The position numbers and the translations under genes were made by a program. Shown here piece after piece: positions 15,643 through 24,201 of a DNA stretch of 64,000 nucleotides. How positions within the stretch are numbered: the stretch's first letter is position 1; the number at the start of each line of letters is the position of its first letter. The stretch is from Rossellomorea aquimaris (GTDB taxonomy: Bacteria > Bacillota > Bacilli > Bacillales > Bacillaceae_B): positions 186,001-250,000 of the forward strand of contig NZ_MINN01000128.1 of assembly GCF_001877785.1 (NCBI RefSeq), in the 5' to 3' direction. The notes below the pieces were generated by a model. The model ran no database searches, was not told where the DNA came from, and saw nothing but the letters and a program-made list of their open reading frames with translations.

Positions 15643-15686
15643 AAGAAGGGACCACCTAACATTATAAGGGGCGGTTCCTTCTTTTA
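15643..15686 (+). terminator. Terminator after the lectin-like gene
   Basis: AAGAAGGGACC pairs with GGTTCCTTCTT around a 15-base loop, followed by TTTTATTG. Confidence 0.85.
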
Positions 15687-15783
15687 TTGCGTGGAAAATG
15701 GACAGCCTTCAACGACTAACCATCACCCCAAACACATATACATAGCAAAGATATCCACAACAGAGAAAGCGGGTGGCTTAGAT

Positions 15784-17664
15784 ATGAAAGGAGAAATCAA
15801 AGAAACAGCCGCCAAGATGGCGGAAGAGCTCCGTGAAAGACAAAATCCTGACGGGACCTGGTCATTCTGTTTTGAAAACAGCCCCATGACGGATGCCTAT
15901 ATGATCATCCTGCTCAGATCATTATATTTCAAAGAAGATGCGCTAGTATCGCAGCTTGTAAAACGGCTATTGAACATGCAGACAAAAGAGGGAACATGGA
16001 AGGTGTTCGGGGATGAAGCGGAAGGGAATTTATCGGCGACGATCGATGCATATTTCGCTTTGCGGTTCAGCGGGCTGCTCCATGAAAAAGATCCTCGTCT
16101 GGTAAAAGCGGAACGGTTCATTAAACAAATGGGCGGCCTGGAAAAGGCTCATACACTGACAAAGCTGATGCTTGCCGTTCACGGACAATATGAATGGCGG
16201 CATCTAATGCCTGTTCCGATTGAAATGCTCCTCATTCCCCGGACGTTCCCAATCAGTTTCTGGGATTTCAGCTCTTATGCAAGGGCCCATATCGTTCCGT
16301 TTCTGCTGGTAAGGGATGCCCGCTATCATTTGCAGAGTGCCCGGACCCCGAATATCAGACATCTGTTCCTTCAAGGGCGATCCGACAGCGTGCATGATGT
16401 TGATGAAGACCGTTTTTTCCTTTTTGAAAAACTGAAGGAGGGCATAAAGAAGCTTGCAGGTTTCCCTGAGTTACTCCGGTCTGAAGCAAGGCAAATCGCA
16501 AAGGATTATATGCTCAAACGAATCGAACAGGATGGGACGTACTTGAGTTATTTCAGCACGACCTTTTTTATGATATTTGCGTTGAAATCGATTGGTTACC
16601 GGAGTGATTCGGCCATCATAAAAAATGCATTGGGCGGAATGAAGCAGATGATCTGCCCGACCGATAACGGTCCCCATGTCCAAAATTCCCCATCCCGTGT
16701 ATGGGACACTGCTCTCATCAGCTATGCGCTGCAGGAATCCGGTCTATCCTTTGAAGATGAAGCAATCGGGAAATCCGTCGACTACCTGTTAAAGCATCAG
16801 CACTATACGTTCGGGGATTGGGCCATCGATATACCGGACGTATCGCCGGGCGGATGGGGATTTTCTGATAGCAATTCGATTCATCCGGATGTTGATGATG
16901 CGACTGCCGCCCTCCGCGCCATCACGTATTCAGCAGGGGCCAAACCGGAGATTCGGCACGCTTGGGAGAGGGGCGTCGACTGGGTAATTGGAATGCAGAA
17001 CCGAGACGGCGGATGGCCTGCTTTTGAGAAGAATAAGACCAAAGGGATTCTCGCTTCATTCCCGCTTGACGGGGCAGAAGCCGCGGCGATCGACCCATCT
17101 ACAGCAGACCTGACAGGAAGGACCCTTGAATTCCTCGGGAGCAGGGGCGGATTGACAAAGGATCATCCCGCTGTGAAAAGAGGGATTACATGGTTGACAT
17201 TGATCCAGGAAGAAAATGGTTCCTGGGCAGGCAGGTGGGGAATTCATTTCATTTATGGGACATGGGCCGCTGTCACCGGGATGAGGGCTGTCGGGGTGCC
17301 TTCTTCGAACAAAAGGATCGGGAAGGCTGAAAAGTGGCTTGGAAAAATCCAAAGAAGCGACGGCGGCTGGGGAGAATCATGCTACAGCGATCAAAGGGGG
17401 AAGTATGTCCCTCTCTCATTCAGTACCGTTTCTCAGACGTCTTGGGCACTCGATGCACTCATCAGTATATCAGAACAACCTACCCCTGCCATTGAAAAGG
17501 GGATGGGGAGACTCCTGGAACTCCTCAACAGCGAAGGATCTTCCCCGGCACACACCTATCCGACTGGAGCGGGCTTAAAGGGTATATTCTACGTTCACTA
17601 TCACAGTTACCAGTGGATCTGGCCTCTCCTTACATTGAGCCATTATCTTAATAAGTATGGATGA
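15784..17664 (+). CDS. sqhC: Squalene-hopene cyclase / tetraprenyl-beta-curcumene cyclase
   Basis: This 626-residue class II terpene cyclase is close to the 632 residues of B. subtilis SqhC. The catalytic acid motif is DVDDATAA near residue 365. Several QW repeats are seen, such as RQNPDGTWSF, QNRDGGWPAFE, QEENGSWAGRW and QRSDGGWGE. It is a peripheral membrane enzyme that cyclises squalene, or in Bacillus the C35 tetraprenyl-beta-curcumene, to hopanoid or sesquarterpene lipids found in spores. The sequence does not decide between the substrates. ATG 15784 is chosen over GTG 15691 by homologue length; its ribosome site is weak (GGGTGG). No tetraprenyl synthase gene is nearby. Confidence 0.9.
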   Translation: MKGEIKETAAKMAEELRERQNPDGTWSFCFENSPMTDAYMIILLRSLYFKEDALVSQLVKRLLNMQTKEGTWKVFGDEAEGNLSATIDAYFALRFSGLLHEKDPRLVKAERFIKQMGGLEKAHTLTKLMLAVHGQYEWRHLMPVPIEMLLIPRTFPISFWDFSSYARAHIVPFLLVRDARYHLQSARTPNIRHLFLQGRSDSVHDVDEDRFFLFEKLKEGIKKLAGFPELLRSEARQIAKDYMLKRIEQDGTYLSYFSTTFFMIFALKSIGYRSDSAIIKNALGGMKQMICPTDNGPHVQNSPSRVWDTALISYALQESGLSFEDEAIGKSVDYLLKHQHYTFGDWAIDIPDVSPGGWGFSDSNSIHPDVDDATAALRAITYSAGAKPEIRHAWERGVDWVIGMQNRDGGWPAFEKNKTKGILASFPLDGAEAAAIDPSTADLTGRTLEFLGSRGGLTKDHPAVKRGITWLTLIQEENGSWAGRWGIHFIYGTWAAVTGMRAVGVPSSNKRIGKAEKWLGKIQRSDGGWGESCYSDQRGKYVPLSFSTVSQTSWALDALISISEQPTPAIEKGMGRLLELLNSEGSSPAHTYPTGAGLKGIFYVHYHSYQWIWPLLTLSHYLNKYG

Positions 17665-17833
17665 AAGGATACCACTTTCCCTCAGCAGTCAAAATACTGC
17701 ATTGTGCTAAACTCCCGTCCCTCGTCTCAGCACTGCGTCAAAGAGTTAGAATATTCTTTACTTATCGGGCATATCATTTTAAACTGTGAGTGGGAAGTAA
17801 TTTTTTCCAAATAATAAAAGGAGGAGATCAAAG

Positions 17834-17902
17834 ATGATGATTATTTTTAACGGAGCAGAGGATAGCGGAAAAAAGCGTGAGGTTCGACACATTAAAACGT
17901 AG
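17834..17902 (+). CDS. Possible 22-codon leader ORF before the GNAT fusion gene
   Basis: ATG 17834 lies 7 bp after a very strong ribosome site (AAAGGAGGAG) and reads MMIIFNGAEDSGKK to TAG at 17900-17902. It ends 14 bp before the next ATG, with that gene's own AGGAGG in between. The strength of the site and the spacing suggest a translated leader or small peptide, possibly coupling translation of the large gene. Composition gives no function. The 170 bp between sqhC and this ORF shows no clear terminator. Confidence 0.4.
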   Translation: MMIIFNGAEDSGKKREVRHIKT

Positions 17903-17916
17903 CACAGGAGGACATT

Positions 17917-20900
17917 ATGAAGTCAACGCTTAAGAAAGTAAGAATCGTAGAATACCATGAAGGTCTTGCGAAGGGAATTGCAAAGATGTGGAACGAAAGC
18001 CGCGAAAACTGGGGCGGTGATTCCACTGTAACAACGGAGCAGGATGTGATTGAAAAGGAAGCCAACTCTTCCAATCTGCACTTGTATCTGGCCATGGTGG
18101 GGGACGAGGTGGTCGGGTATTGCGGATTGTCTCAATACCGTGAAGACGAAGGGGCGCTTTACATTCCCCTCTTGAATGTCCATCCTGACTATCATGGATT
18201 GAAGATCGGAAAGCAGCTCGTGCTGAAGGCCCTCGAAAAAACGATCGAGATGAAGTGGCCCCGGCTTGATTTATTTACGTGGCCCGGGAACACGAAGGCT
18301 GTCCCGCTGTACAAGAAATGCGGTTTCTTCTGGGAAGACCGTGATGACACGACCCACTTGATGAATTTCATTCCTTCGGTACTGCAGATCGACTGGCTGA
18401 AGCCGTTCTTTGATAAACATGACTGGTATTCTGCGAGTCAGCGCATCATCGAGGTGAAGCCTGACGGGATCAAGGATAAAGACCATACTTATTATGAGTA
18501 CAAATGGGAAGCGGGAGATGAGTTTGTCCGTGTCCAATTTGAACGGACGGGACGCACGATCCGCCTGATTGAAACGCAGGATCTCCTGGTGGAAATGAAG
18601 CTTCCGGATTTCAAGCTATTGGAGGAGAAAGAACATAGGGTTTCCTACCATGTCGTCAATAAAACGGGTACACCTGTTGATGTATCCTTATGGGGGATGT
18701 CCACGGAAATCGTGAATCATAGTTTCATAGGAAAAGAAACGGTGGAAGGCGAATGGACGGGAGAGTACCCGGCGGTTCTGTCTCTTCCAGACCGGGAGCC
18801 GAGTCCGTGGAAAACACATCCGGTGGTGTCTGCAAATATCGAGGTTGACGGAAAATTATTCCAGTTAAAAATGGGGGTGTACCCGAAACAGGCAGGCAAA
18901 CTTCATTTACGGACGTTGTATAGACATTGGCGCCCGAACCGGAAAGCCGTTCTTCATCTGGATATTGAAAGTCAGCTTGAGGACGATGCCGATTGGACAA
19001 TCAAACTTCCGCACAGCCAAGTTGTGAGATGGTCACAGCCGCAAATCAAAGCTGAAATAAAAGGGAAAAGCAGGGTTTCGGTGCCGCTTCATGCGGAACT
19101 GCTTAAGAACGGTTTCTATTCGGAAGAAGTCAAAGTCGAAGTCGTAAAAAAAGACGGGGAATCCTTTGAATTCAATTCAAGGCTGGCTCTCGAATTCCCC
19201 GGTCTTGGAGCCCGGTTCGGCGGAGAATCCGAAAATCACTGGAAGGCATTTAACGGTCCTTACTTTGTAGAAATCGAAAAGAGGAATCATTTCATCAAGA
19301 TCGGTTCCGTCCTTTCAAAACAGAATCCGCTGACCTTGTTCACTCCAAGGCTCGGTAAACCGTTCAGCGAAGAATTTTCAAAAAAAGAAGCTTCTTCAGT
19401 TGAGTATATTGAAACCCCTGAGGCATTTGTTGTAAAGACGACCCTGGAATCAGAGGCATTTCCATCTGTTGTCCTGAATACTTATTTAAATTTGTACGGC
19501 TCCGGGATTGTGGATATCAAGCATGAAGTCGTGAACAAGTCGGAAGAAACGAAAGAACAGCTCTATCTCATTCAGCCCCTGCCAATCGAGTTCAAGGGGA
19601 TGGCGCTGCCTCAAAAGGAAGGCGTGGTTATCGGCGACGAAGCCATAATGCCGTTCATGGATTATATCCGTGACAATGAAATCTCGGAACGCTGGCTGTT
19701 CACCTCTGGGGCGAATGGGGAAACGAAAGGACTTGCCTGGCCGGATGGGGCACTTGGCAGAAAGAATGACTGGCATTTTGCGATCGAGTATAAGATAGAT
19801 CCTGTCCTGTCTCAGGGAGAAGTATGTCTCGGTCCGATTCAAGTCGGGATCAATTCAGCACCTTCCTGGAGGGATTGGAGGTCATTCGTACTCGGTGATG
19901 ATGTGAAACGCCTCGAAGAATGGCCGCTTTATACTTTTGAATCATGTGATGGAAACCTCGTTTCTGCTGAGGATGATCACGCAGTCTACTCATTCCGGTC
20001 CATGCTCACGCCTTATCTCGATGGGACGCTGGAGCTTGAGAATGAAGAAGGAAGCATTGATAAAACCGTAACGAAAAAGGATGAAGCAACAGATGTGAAT
20101 GTGGAGCTGCATCACAGAGAAGCGGGGCTCAAGCGTATAAAAGGCAAATTCCAATCTCAGGGCCAGCGGGCTGCATTTGAAACCATTGCGCTGGTAACAG
20201 GAGAGAAGGAAATGGAAATAGTCGAGAAAGCTGACGGCTGGACGGTCGATAATGGAGTACTTTCCTTCAAAGCCGCGGAAGGCTATTATCCTGGAATCTA
20301 TTCATTGATGTATAAGAATAAAGAATTCCTTCATCATCAATACCCTGAACCGGGACCGAAAGCCTGGTGGAATCCTTGGGGAGGAGGGATTCGCTATACA
20401 TTTATGAATGTAAGCCCGTATTCGATGCTGAAGGAGCCGACAAGCGTGAATCCTGTCATGAAACGGGATTCTAACGGAAATTCATGGAGAGGGCTCGAAG
20501 TGACCACTGTCTTAAAAGAGCATGAGACGATGAAGGGGATCACGCTCCGTCAATATGCCCTGACACTTCCCGAAGTTCCGGTACTTGCCTTCTATTGTGA
20601 AATCGAACAGGAATCCGGCCGTACCTTTAAAGGGGAGTCAGTGGATCTCGAGGCGTTTTTCAAGCCGGGTGAAACATTGACCTCGAGTTTTGTGAAGCTG
20701 CCGTCCGACGGCAAATTCGATACGTATTATGCAGGTATCGAGGAATTTGTGATCGGGGACAGTCCATTCATTCACGCCGGTTCTGATGAACGGAAAGAGC
20801 AGGCGATGCTCATCCACCCTGATTCGGTAAAAATGACCGAAGTCTATATAAATCAGGAAGTTCTGGTAGCGGCCTCTTCTGAGGAGTGGACAGCTGCATC

Positions 20901-20997
20901 CGGTGAATCCGTTAAAGTCAAACCGACCGTCATGGTTATTGGTGAAGAAGATCTGTCCGGATCTTATAAACAATTGAGGAAAATAACGTTCAACTAA
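17917..20997 (+). CDS. Large two-part protein: GNAT acetyltransferase fused to a beta-rich ~850-aa region
   Basis: This protein has 1026 residues. Residues 1 to ~155 form a GNAT N-acetyltransferase: LNVHPDYHGLKIGKQLV is the acetyl-CoA-binding motif A, and NTKAVPLYKKCGFFWE is motif B. The rest (~160-1026) is unrecognised. It is rich in predicted beta strands with aromatic segments such as GPKAWWNPWGGGIRYTFMN and SAPSWRDWRSFVLGDD, reminiscent of carbohydrate-active beta-sandwich domains. There is no signal peptide, so it should be cytoplasmic. ATG 17917 follows AGGAGG. It is flanked by sqhC and a methyltransferase, and closes with a strong terminator. Acetylation of a sugar or protein substrate held by the large region is conjecture. 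Confidence 0.7.
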   Translation: MKSTLKKVRIVEYHEGLAKGIAKMWNESRENWGGDSTVTTEQDVIEKEANSSNLHLYLAMVGDEVVGYCGLSQYREDEGALYIPLLNVHPDYHGLKIGKQLVLKALEKTIEMKWPRLDLFTWPGNTKAVPLYKKCGFFWEDRDDTTHLMNFIPSVLQIDWLKPFFDKHDWYSASQRIIEVKPDGIKDKDHTYYEYKWEAGDEFVRVQFERTGRTIRLIETQDLLVEMKLPDFKLLEEKEHRVSYHVVNKTGTPVDVSLWGMSTEIVNHSFIGKETVEGEWTGEYPAVLSLPDREPSPWKTHPVVSANIEVDGKLFQLKMGVYPKQAGKLHLRTLYRHWRPNRKAVLHLDIESQLEDDADWTIKLPHSQVVRWSQPQIKAEIKGKSRVSVPLHAELLKNGFYSEEVKVEVVKKDGESFEFNSRLALEFPGLGARFGGESENHWKAFNGPYFVEIEKRNHFIKIGSVLSKQNPLTLFTPRLGKPFSEEFSKKEASSVEYIETPEAFVVKTTLESEAFPSVVLNTYLNLYGSGIVDIKHEVVNKSEETKEQLYLIQPLPIEFKGMALPQKEGVVIGDEAIMPFMDYIRDNEISERWLFTSGANGETKGLAWPDGALGRKNDWHFAIEYKIDPVLSQGEVCLGPIQVGINSAPSWRDWRSFVLGDDVKRLEEWPLYTFESCDGNLVSAEDDHAVYSFRSMLTPYLDGTLELENEEGSIDKTVTKKDEATDVNVELHHREAGLKRIKGKFQSQGQRAAFETIALVTGEKEMEIVEKADGWTVDNGVLSFKAAEGYYPGIYSLMYKNKEFLHHQYPEPGPKAWWNPWGGGIRYTFMNVSPYSMLKEPTSVNPVMKRDSNGNSWRGLEVTTVLKEHETMKGITLRQYALTLPEVPVLAFYCEIEQESGRTFKGESVDLEAFFKPGETLTSSFVKLPSDGKFDTYYAGIEEFVIGDSPFIHAGSDERKEQAMLIHPDSVKMTEVYINQEVLVAASSEEWTAASGESVKVKPTVMVIGEEDLSGSYKQLRKITFN

Positions 20998-21001
20998 CGG
21001 A

Positions 21002-21041
21002 GAATGCCCGAACCGGACATCCGGGGAGGGCATTCTTTTTT
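21002..21041 (+). terminator. Terminator of the GNAT fusion gene
   Basis: GAATGCCC and GGGCATTC form the stem, with an inner CCGGACATCCGG hairpin, followed by six Ts. Confidence 0.9.
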
Positions 21042-21109
21042 AATCATGTTTGAGATAAGGGACACGGACTGCATTCAGGCGGGCTGTGGTAAATGGAGGA
21101 TGTACGAAA

Positions 21110-21871
21110 ATGTCATATAGTCACTACGGAAAATTATGCACCGAAGTCTATGATCTTACGAAGGATGTCGGACAATCATTCGGCGGCGATATCGAGTTTT
21201 ATCAGGGGAAATTGAAAGGATGCAAAGGGAGGATCCTCGAGGCAATGGTCGGCTCAGGAAGGGTCATCATCCCGCTCGTGGAAAGCGGCATAGTGGCAGA
21301 TGGAGTGGATGATTCGTCTGAAATGCTTGCATCTTGCAAAAAACGGTTGGCCGAAAGGGGTCTCAACGCGGAGCTTTACGAATCAAGCCTGCAGAATCTT
21401 GATCTCCCTCATCAGTACGAAGCCATCATCATTCCTGGAGGTTCCTTCTTACTGATTGATGACCGGAATGAATCGATGGAAGTGTTAAAGAAGCTGTATG
21501 CCCATTTAGAACCGGGTGGAAGACTCATCATGGATGTTTTCCTGCCTGACGCAACTTTTGATATCGGGAAGGTGCACACCTCTGTTTTCCAGCTTCCAGG
21601 CGGGGACACGATAACGATGGAAAGCAAGCTCGTCGAAGTGGATTTCTTTCATCAGCTTAAAGTGACCCACTTGAAATATGAAAAATGGAGAAACGGGAGC
21701 CTAATAGATACAGAACTCCAGCGCTTTGCCTTGCGATGGTATGGAGTAGAGGAGCTCAGGCTGATTTTGAAGGAAATTGGTTTTTCTCATGTGGAAATAT
21801 GCGCGGATTTCGAGGAAGGCAAGGAGCCGGCAAGTGGGAATCAGAAAATCATTTATATTGCAGAAAAATAA
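21110..21871 (+). CDS. Class I SAM-dependent methyltransferase
   Basis: This 253-residue protein has motif I as ILEAMVGSGRVIIPLVESG near residue 45, the acidic motif II region VDGVDDSSEML, and IIIPGGSFLLI near the motif IV position. The start at ATG 21110 follows GGAGG at 11 bp; the frame opens at GTG 21086. Substrate unknown. It stands alone between two terminators. Confidence 0.75.
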   Translation: MSYSHYGKLCTEVYDLTKDVGQSFGGDIEFYQGKLKGCKGRILEAMVGSGRVIIPLVESGIVADGVDDSSEMLASCKKRLAERGLNAELYESSLQNLDLPHQYEAIIIPGGSFLLIDDRNESMEVLKKLYAHLEPGGRLIMDVFLPDATFDIGKVHTSVFQLPGGDTITMESKLVEVDFFHQLKVTHLKYEKWRNGSLIDTELQRFALRWYGVEELRLILKEIGFSHVEICADFEEGKEPASGNQKIIYIAEK

Positions 21872-21893
21872 AGGGAATTATTATATCCCAAAT

Positions 21894-21932
21894 GAAAGCC
21901 TGCTCCTATATTCTTTGGAGCAGGCTTTCTTG
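21894..21932. terminator. Bidirectional terminator
   Basis: GAAAGCCTGCTCC (21894-21906) is perfectly complementary to GGAGCAGGCTTTC (21917-21929), between convergent genes. Confidence 0.9.
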
Positions 21933-21939
21933 CTGTAAT

Positions 21940-23556
21940 TCAGCTTGTTCTCAAGAGTGCGTTTTTGGCCTCTGATGTTTCTTTTTTCTTGATGAAATTG
22001 ATACATGTTGTGAATAGTCCGAGTACAATCAGTGTCAGCACAATGCCGAGCAGCCCTGTTTTGTAAAGGAAGTTGAACGCAAATGCCGCTGTGACAGTAA
22101 GCAAAAGGGATATTGCTGCTGAATATGTGCCAATGCTGTTGATGGAACTCTTCCATTCCAGTTTGCCGGCATTTTCAATAAGGCTAATTGAAACGATTGT
22201 CAGGATATTCACGATCATCCCGATCCACACGGGGTGGATGTTCTGATAGAAATCATTAATTGCCCATCCTCCCAGGTGATACCAGAGCAATCCCGATGAA
22301 GAACCTGTGAAAAGGGAAATGAGGGCAGCCCGTTTTGTGACGGCCGGCCAGAATAAAGCAGCTACAACCGGGGCGAAGGTTGCCGAGTTCCGGGTAACCC
22401 ACGCCAGAACATTCCACCAGGCGGACTGTTCAGATCGAATTAAAGCAAAGCTGATCATTAATACAGTCAATAACACAAGTGACCACTTCGTATAACGGAC
22501 AAGCTGAAGTTCTGTCGCTTTTGGGTTAATGGCTTTCCCGGTATCTCTCCCAAGGCTTGTGGCGCCAGAGAATTGACAAGGGGCCCCCCAGCTTAGGGCA
22601 GCAGCCCAGAATCCAAGGAAGAATAATCCGACAAGTGGAGCAGGCAGAGTCTCCATCAAATAAAGCGGGATCGCGACCAATCCCTGGGATTGACCCGGAA
22701 CCACCTGCTGAGCAGCAAGTCTGAATAACACAGCTCCGAGTATGAGCGGGATACCCAATACAGCACCATATAATAATCCTTTCCGGCCCTCTTCAGGAGT
22801 TTTGCATGATAATGCCATCTGAAAGGCTGCCTGAGCCAGGATCACATTGAACAAAAAGGTTCCGAACCAGGCAAGTATCGTTTGTATTCCGGCCCCATTC
22901 CATGAAGCAAACTGCGGTTTTTCATTAAATAGTGATGCAATTCCTTCCACGCCGGGGTTGATGAAGAATGCATATGTTCCAATTCCCAGCATGATAAAAA
23001 ATACGACCACATTACTCAATTGTGTGAATCCGATTGACCACATCCCGCCAAACTGAAGATAAGCGAGGAGAAGGACGGCTGTAATAGTAACGGACCAAAT
23101 CAATGAGACTCCGGTGAATACTGACAATGCAGATGCAAAAGCAAGTGCGGTTGCCACCGACCACATCGGGAAGGTAAACGCGGTAATCGCACCTGCAATT
23201 CCTCTGACCTTTTCACCGTACCGGTCTCCGAGCAGTCCTGAAATCGTCACCAGGGCTTTTTTTCTAAATGGGGTAATCAAGACAAGAGCAATGATCAGCA
23301 CGTGAATGGTCTCGGCCACTCCGTACCAAATTGCTGATATACCGGTCAAATAGCTCAGTTCGAGTATTGCGATATAGGAAGAGCCTGAGAATAATCCGGT
23401 TATGCATACTGCTACAAAAAAGGAATTGAAGCCCCGGCCGCCAACAAAGAAACCATTCCCGTCGGCAGCCTTCTTTCTTGAGAACTGACTTACGAAAATA
23501 AGAAAAACGGTGTAAAAAAGTGCAAATCCGATAAACCAATAACCAACTTCAGTCAT
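21940..23556 (-). CDS. Sodium:solute symporter (SSS family) under SAM-riboswitch control
   Basis: This 538-residue protein has about 13-14 membrane helices. The SSS signature region GFWAAALSWGAPCQFSGATSLGRD lies near residues 320-343 and VGGRGFNSFFVAVCITGLFSGSSY near 41-64. ATG 23556 is 9 bp after AAGGGG, whereas ATG 23565 abuts it. The leader carries a SAM-I riboswitch with a terminator, so expression should rise when S-adenosylmethionine is low. A methionine or methionine-precursor transporter is therefore a good hypothesis, although known SSS substrates include proline, pantothenate and sugars. It has no operon partner. Confidence 0.85.
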   Translation of the reverse strand: MTEVGYWFIGFALFYTVFLIFVSQFSRKKAADGNGFFVGGRGFNSFFVAVCITGLFSGSSYIAILELSYLTGISAIWYGVAETIHVLIIALVLITPFRKKALVTISGLLGDRYGEKVRGIAGAITAFTFPMWSVATALAFASALSVFTGVSLIWSVTITAVLLLAYLQFGGMWSIGFTQLSNVVVFFIMLGIGTYAFFINPGVEGIASLFNEKPQFASWNGAGIQTILAWFGTFLFNVILAQAAFQMALSCKTPEEGRKGLLYGAVLGIPLILGAVLFRLAAQQVVPGQSQGLVAIPLYLMETLPAPLVGLFFLGFWAAALSWGAPCQFSGATSLGRDTGKAINPKATELQLVRYTKWSLVLLTVLMISFALIRSEQSAWWNVLAWVTRNSATFAPVVAALFWPAVTKRAALISLFTGSSSGLLWYHLGGWAINDFYQNIHPVWIGMIVNILTIVSISLIENAGKLEWKSSINSIGTYSAAISLLLTVTAAFAFNFLYKTGLLGIVLTLIVLGLFTTCINFIKKKETSEAKNALLRTS

Positions 23557-23617
23557 CTTTAACATCCCCTTTTATATTCTTATAACGATCTGTTTAGTCA
23601 GGAATAAAAGAGGAATC

Positions 23618-23775
23618 AAAAGAAAAACCTCTCCCAGAGGAAGAGGCATCATCTCTCCCTCATCTTCCAGACTATACGTCTGTTGGAATTAGCACCTTAT
23701 TATCTTCAATTAAGAAAATAACAGGTTGCCGCAGGATCACAGGACCAATTTCCTCCCCTGGCTCTTGATAAGGAT
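23618..23775 (-). ncRNA. SAM-I riboswitch (S box) with intrinsic terminator
   Basis: On the minus strand the aptamer reads CTTATCAAGAG, then GGGGAGG, then TGCGGCAACC, then AAGGTGCTAATTCC and CAGACG...GTCTG. It closes with GATGAGG (23658-23664), which pairs with CCTTATC (23767-23773) as P1. Downstream, CCTCTTCC-TCTG-GGAGAGG plus five Ts (23618-23645) is the expression-platform terminator. This is the established S-box architecture. It lies 60 bp before the symporter start. Confidence 0.93.
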
Positions 23776-23957
23776 TGTTCATTTTAAGTTATCAATTACT
23801 GTAACGCATTAATGTGATGTCGTCAAATGATTTTAAAAATTGAGAAAAAAGGACTAAATGATGCAATGTCCAAAATAATTCCGAGAAAGCAGGTACTAGA
23901 AGAGCTCAAAATAAAATAAAAAATACTGGCTAAAGCACATTAGTGCAGGCTTAATCA

Positions 23958-24088
23958 CCGCTATTGATTTCCGTGCAAGACTTCGCTTTCCGCGGGTGAC
24001 CCGTGAGCCTCCTCGGCTTCGCCTCCGTGGTCTCGCATTGGCCACTTCTCCCGCAGGAGTCTACGTCTTGCACTCCAATCAAACGCTG
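23958..24088 (+). repeat. Large dispersed palindrome, copy B
   Basis: It begins CGCTATTGATTTCC and ends CCAATCAAACGCT, with arms GTGCAAGAC and GTCTTGCAC. It shares CTTCGCTTTCCGCGGGT and GTGAGCCTCCTCG with copies C, D and E. It fills most of the 640-bp gap between the two symporter genes together with the riboswitch. A CCCGAACTA hairpin follows 41 bp later. Confidence 0.85.
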
Positions 24089-24128
24089 GAAAACGCTGAA
24101 ACTTAATGCATCATTCTACCAGAATATA

Positions 24129-24168
24129 AAAAACCCGAACTAAATTGAAACTAGAGTTCGGGTTTTAT
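24129..24168. terminator. CCCGAACTA-type hairpin after agcS
   Basis: AACCCGAACT pairs with AGTTCGGGTT, flanked by A-run and TTTTATT. It acts as the agcS terminator on the minus strand. Its sequence matches the hairpins at 5366 and 29553. Confidence 0.8.
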
Positions 24169-24201
24169 TAAGGCTAAAATACCTTGTTCCTTTCTCTTCT
24201 C

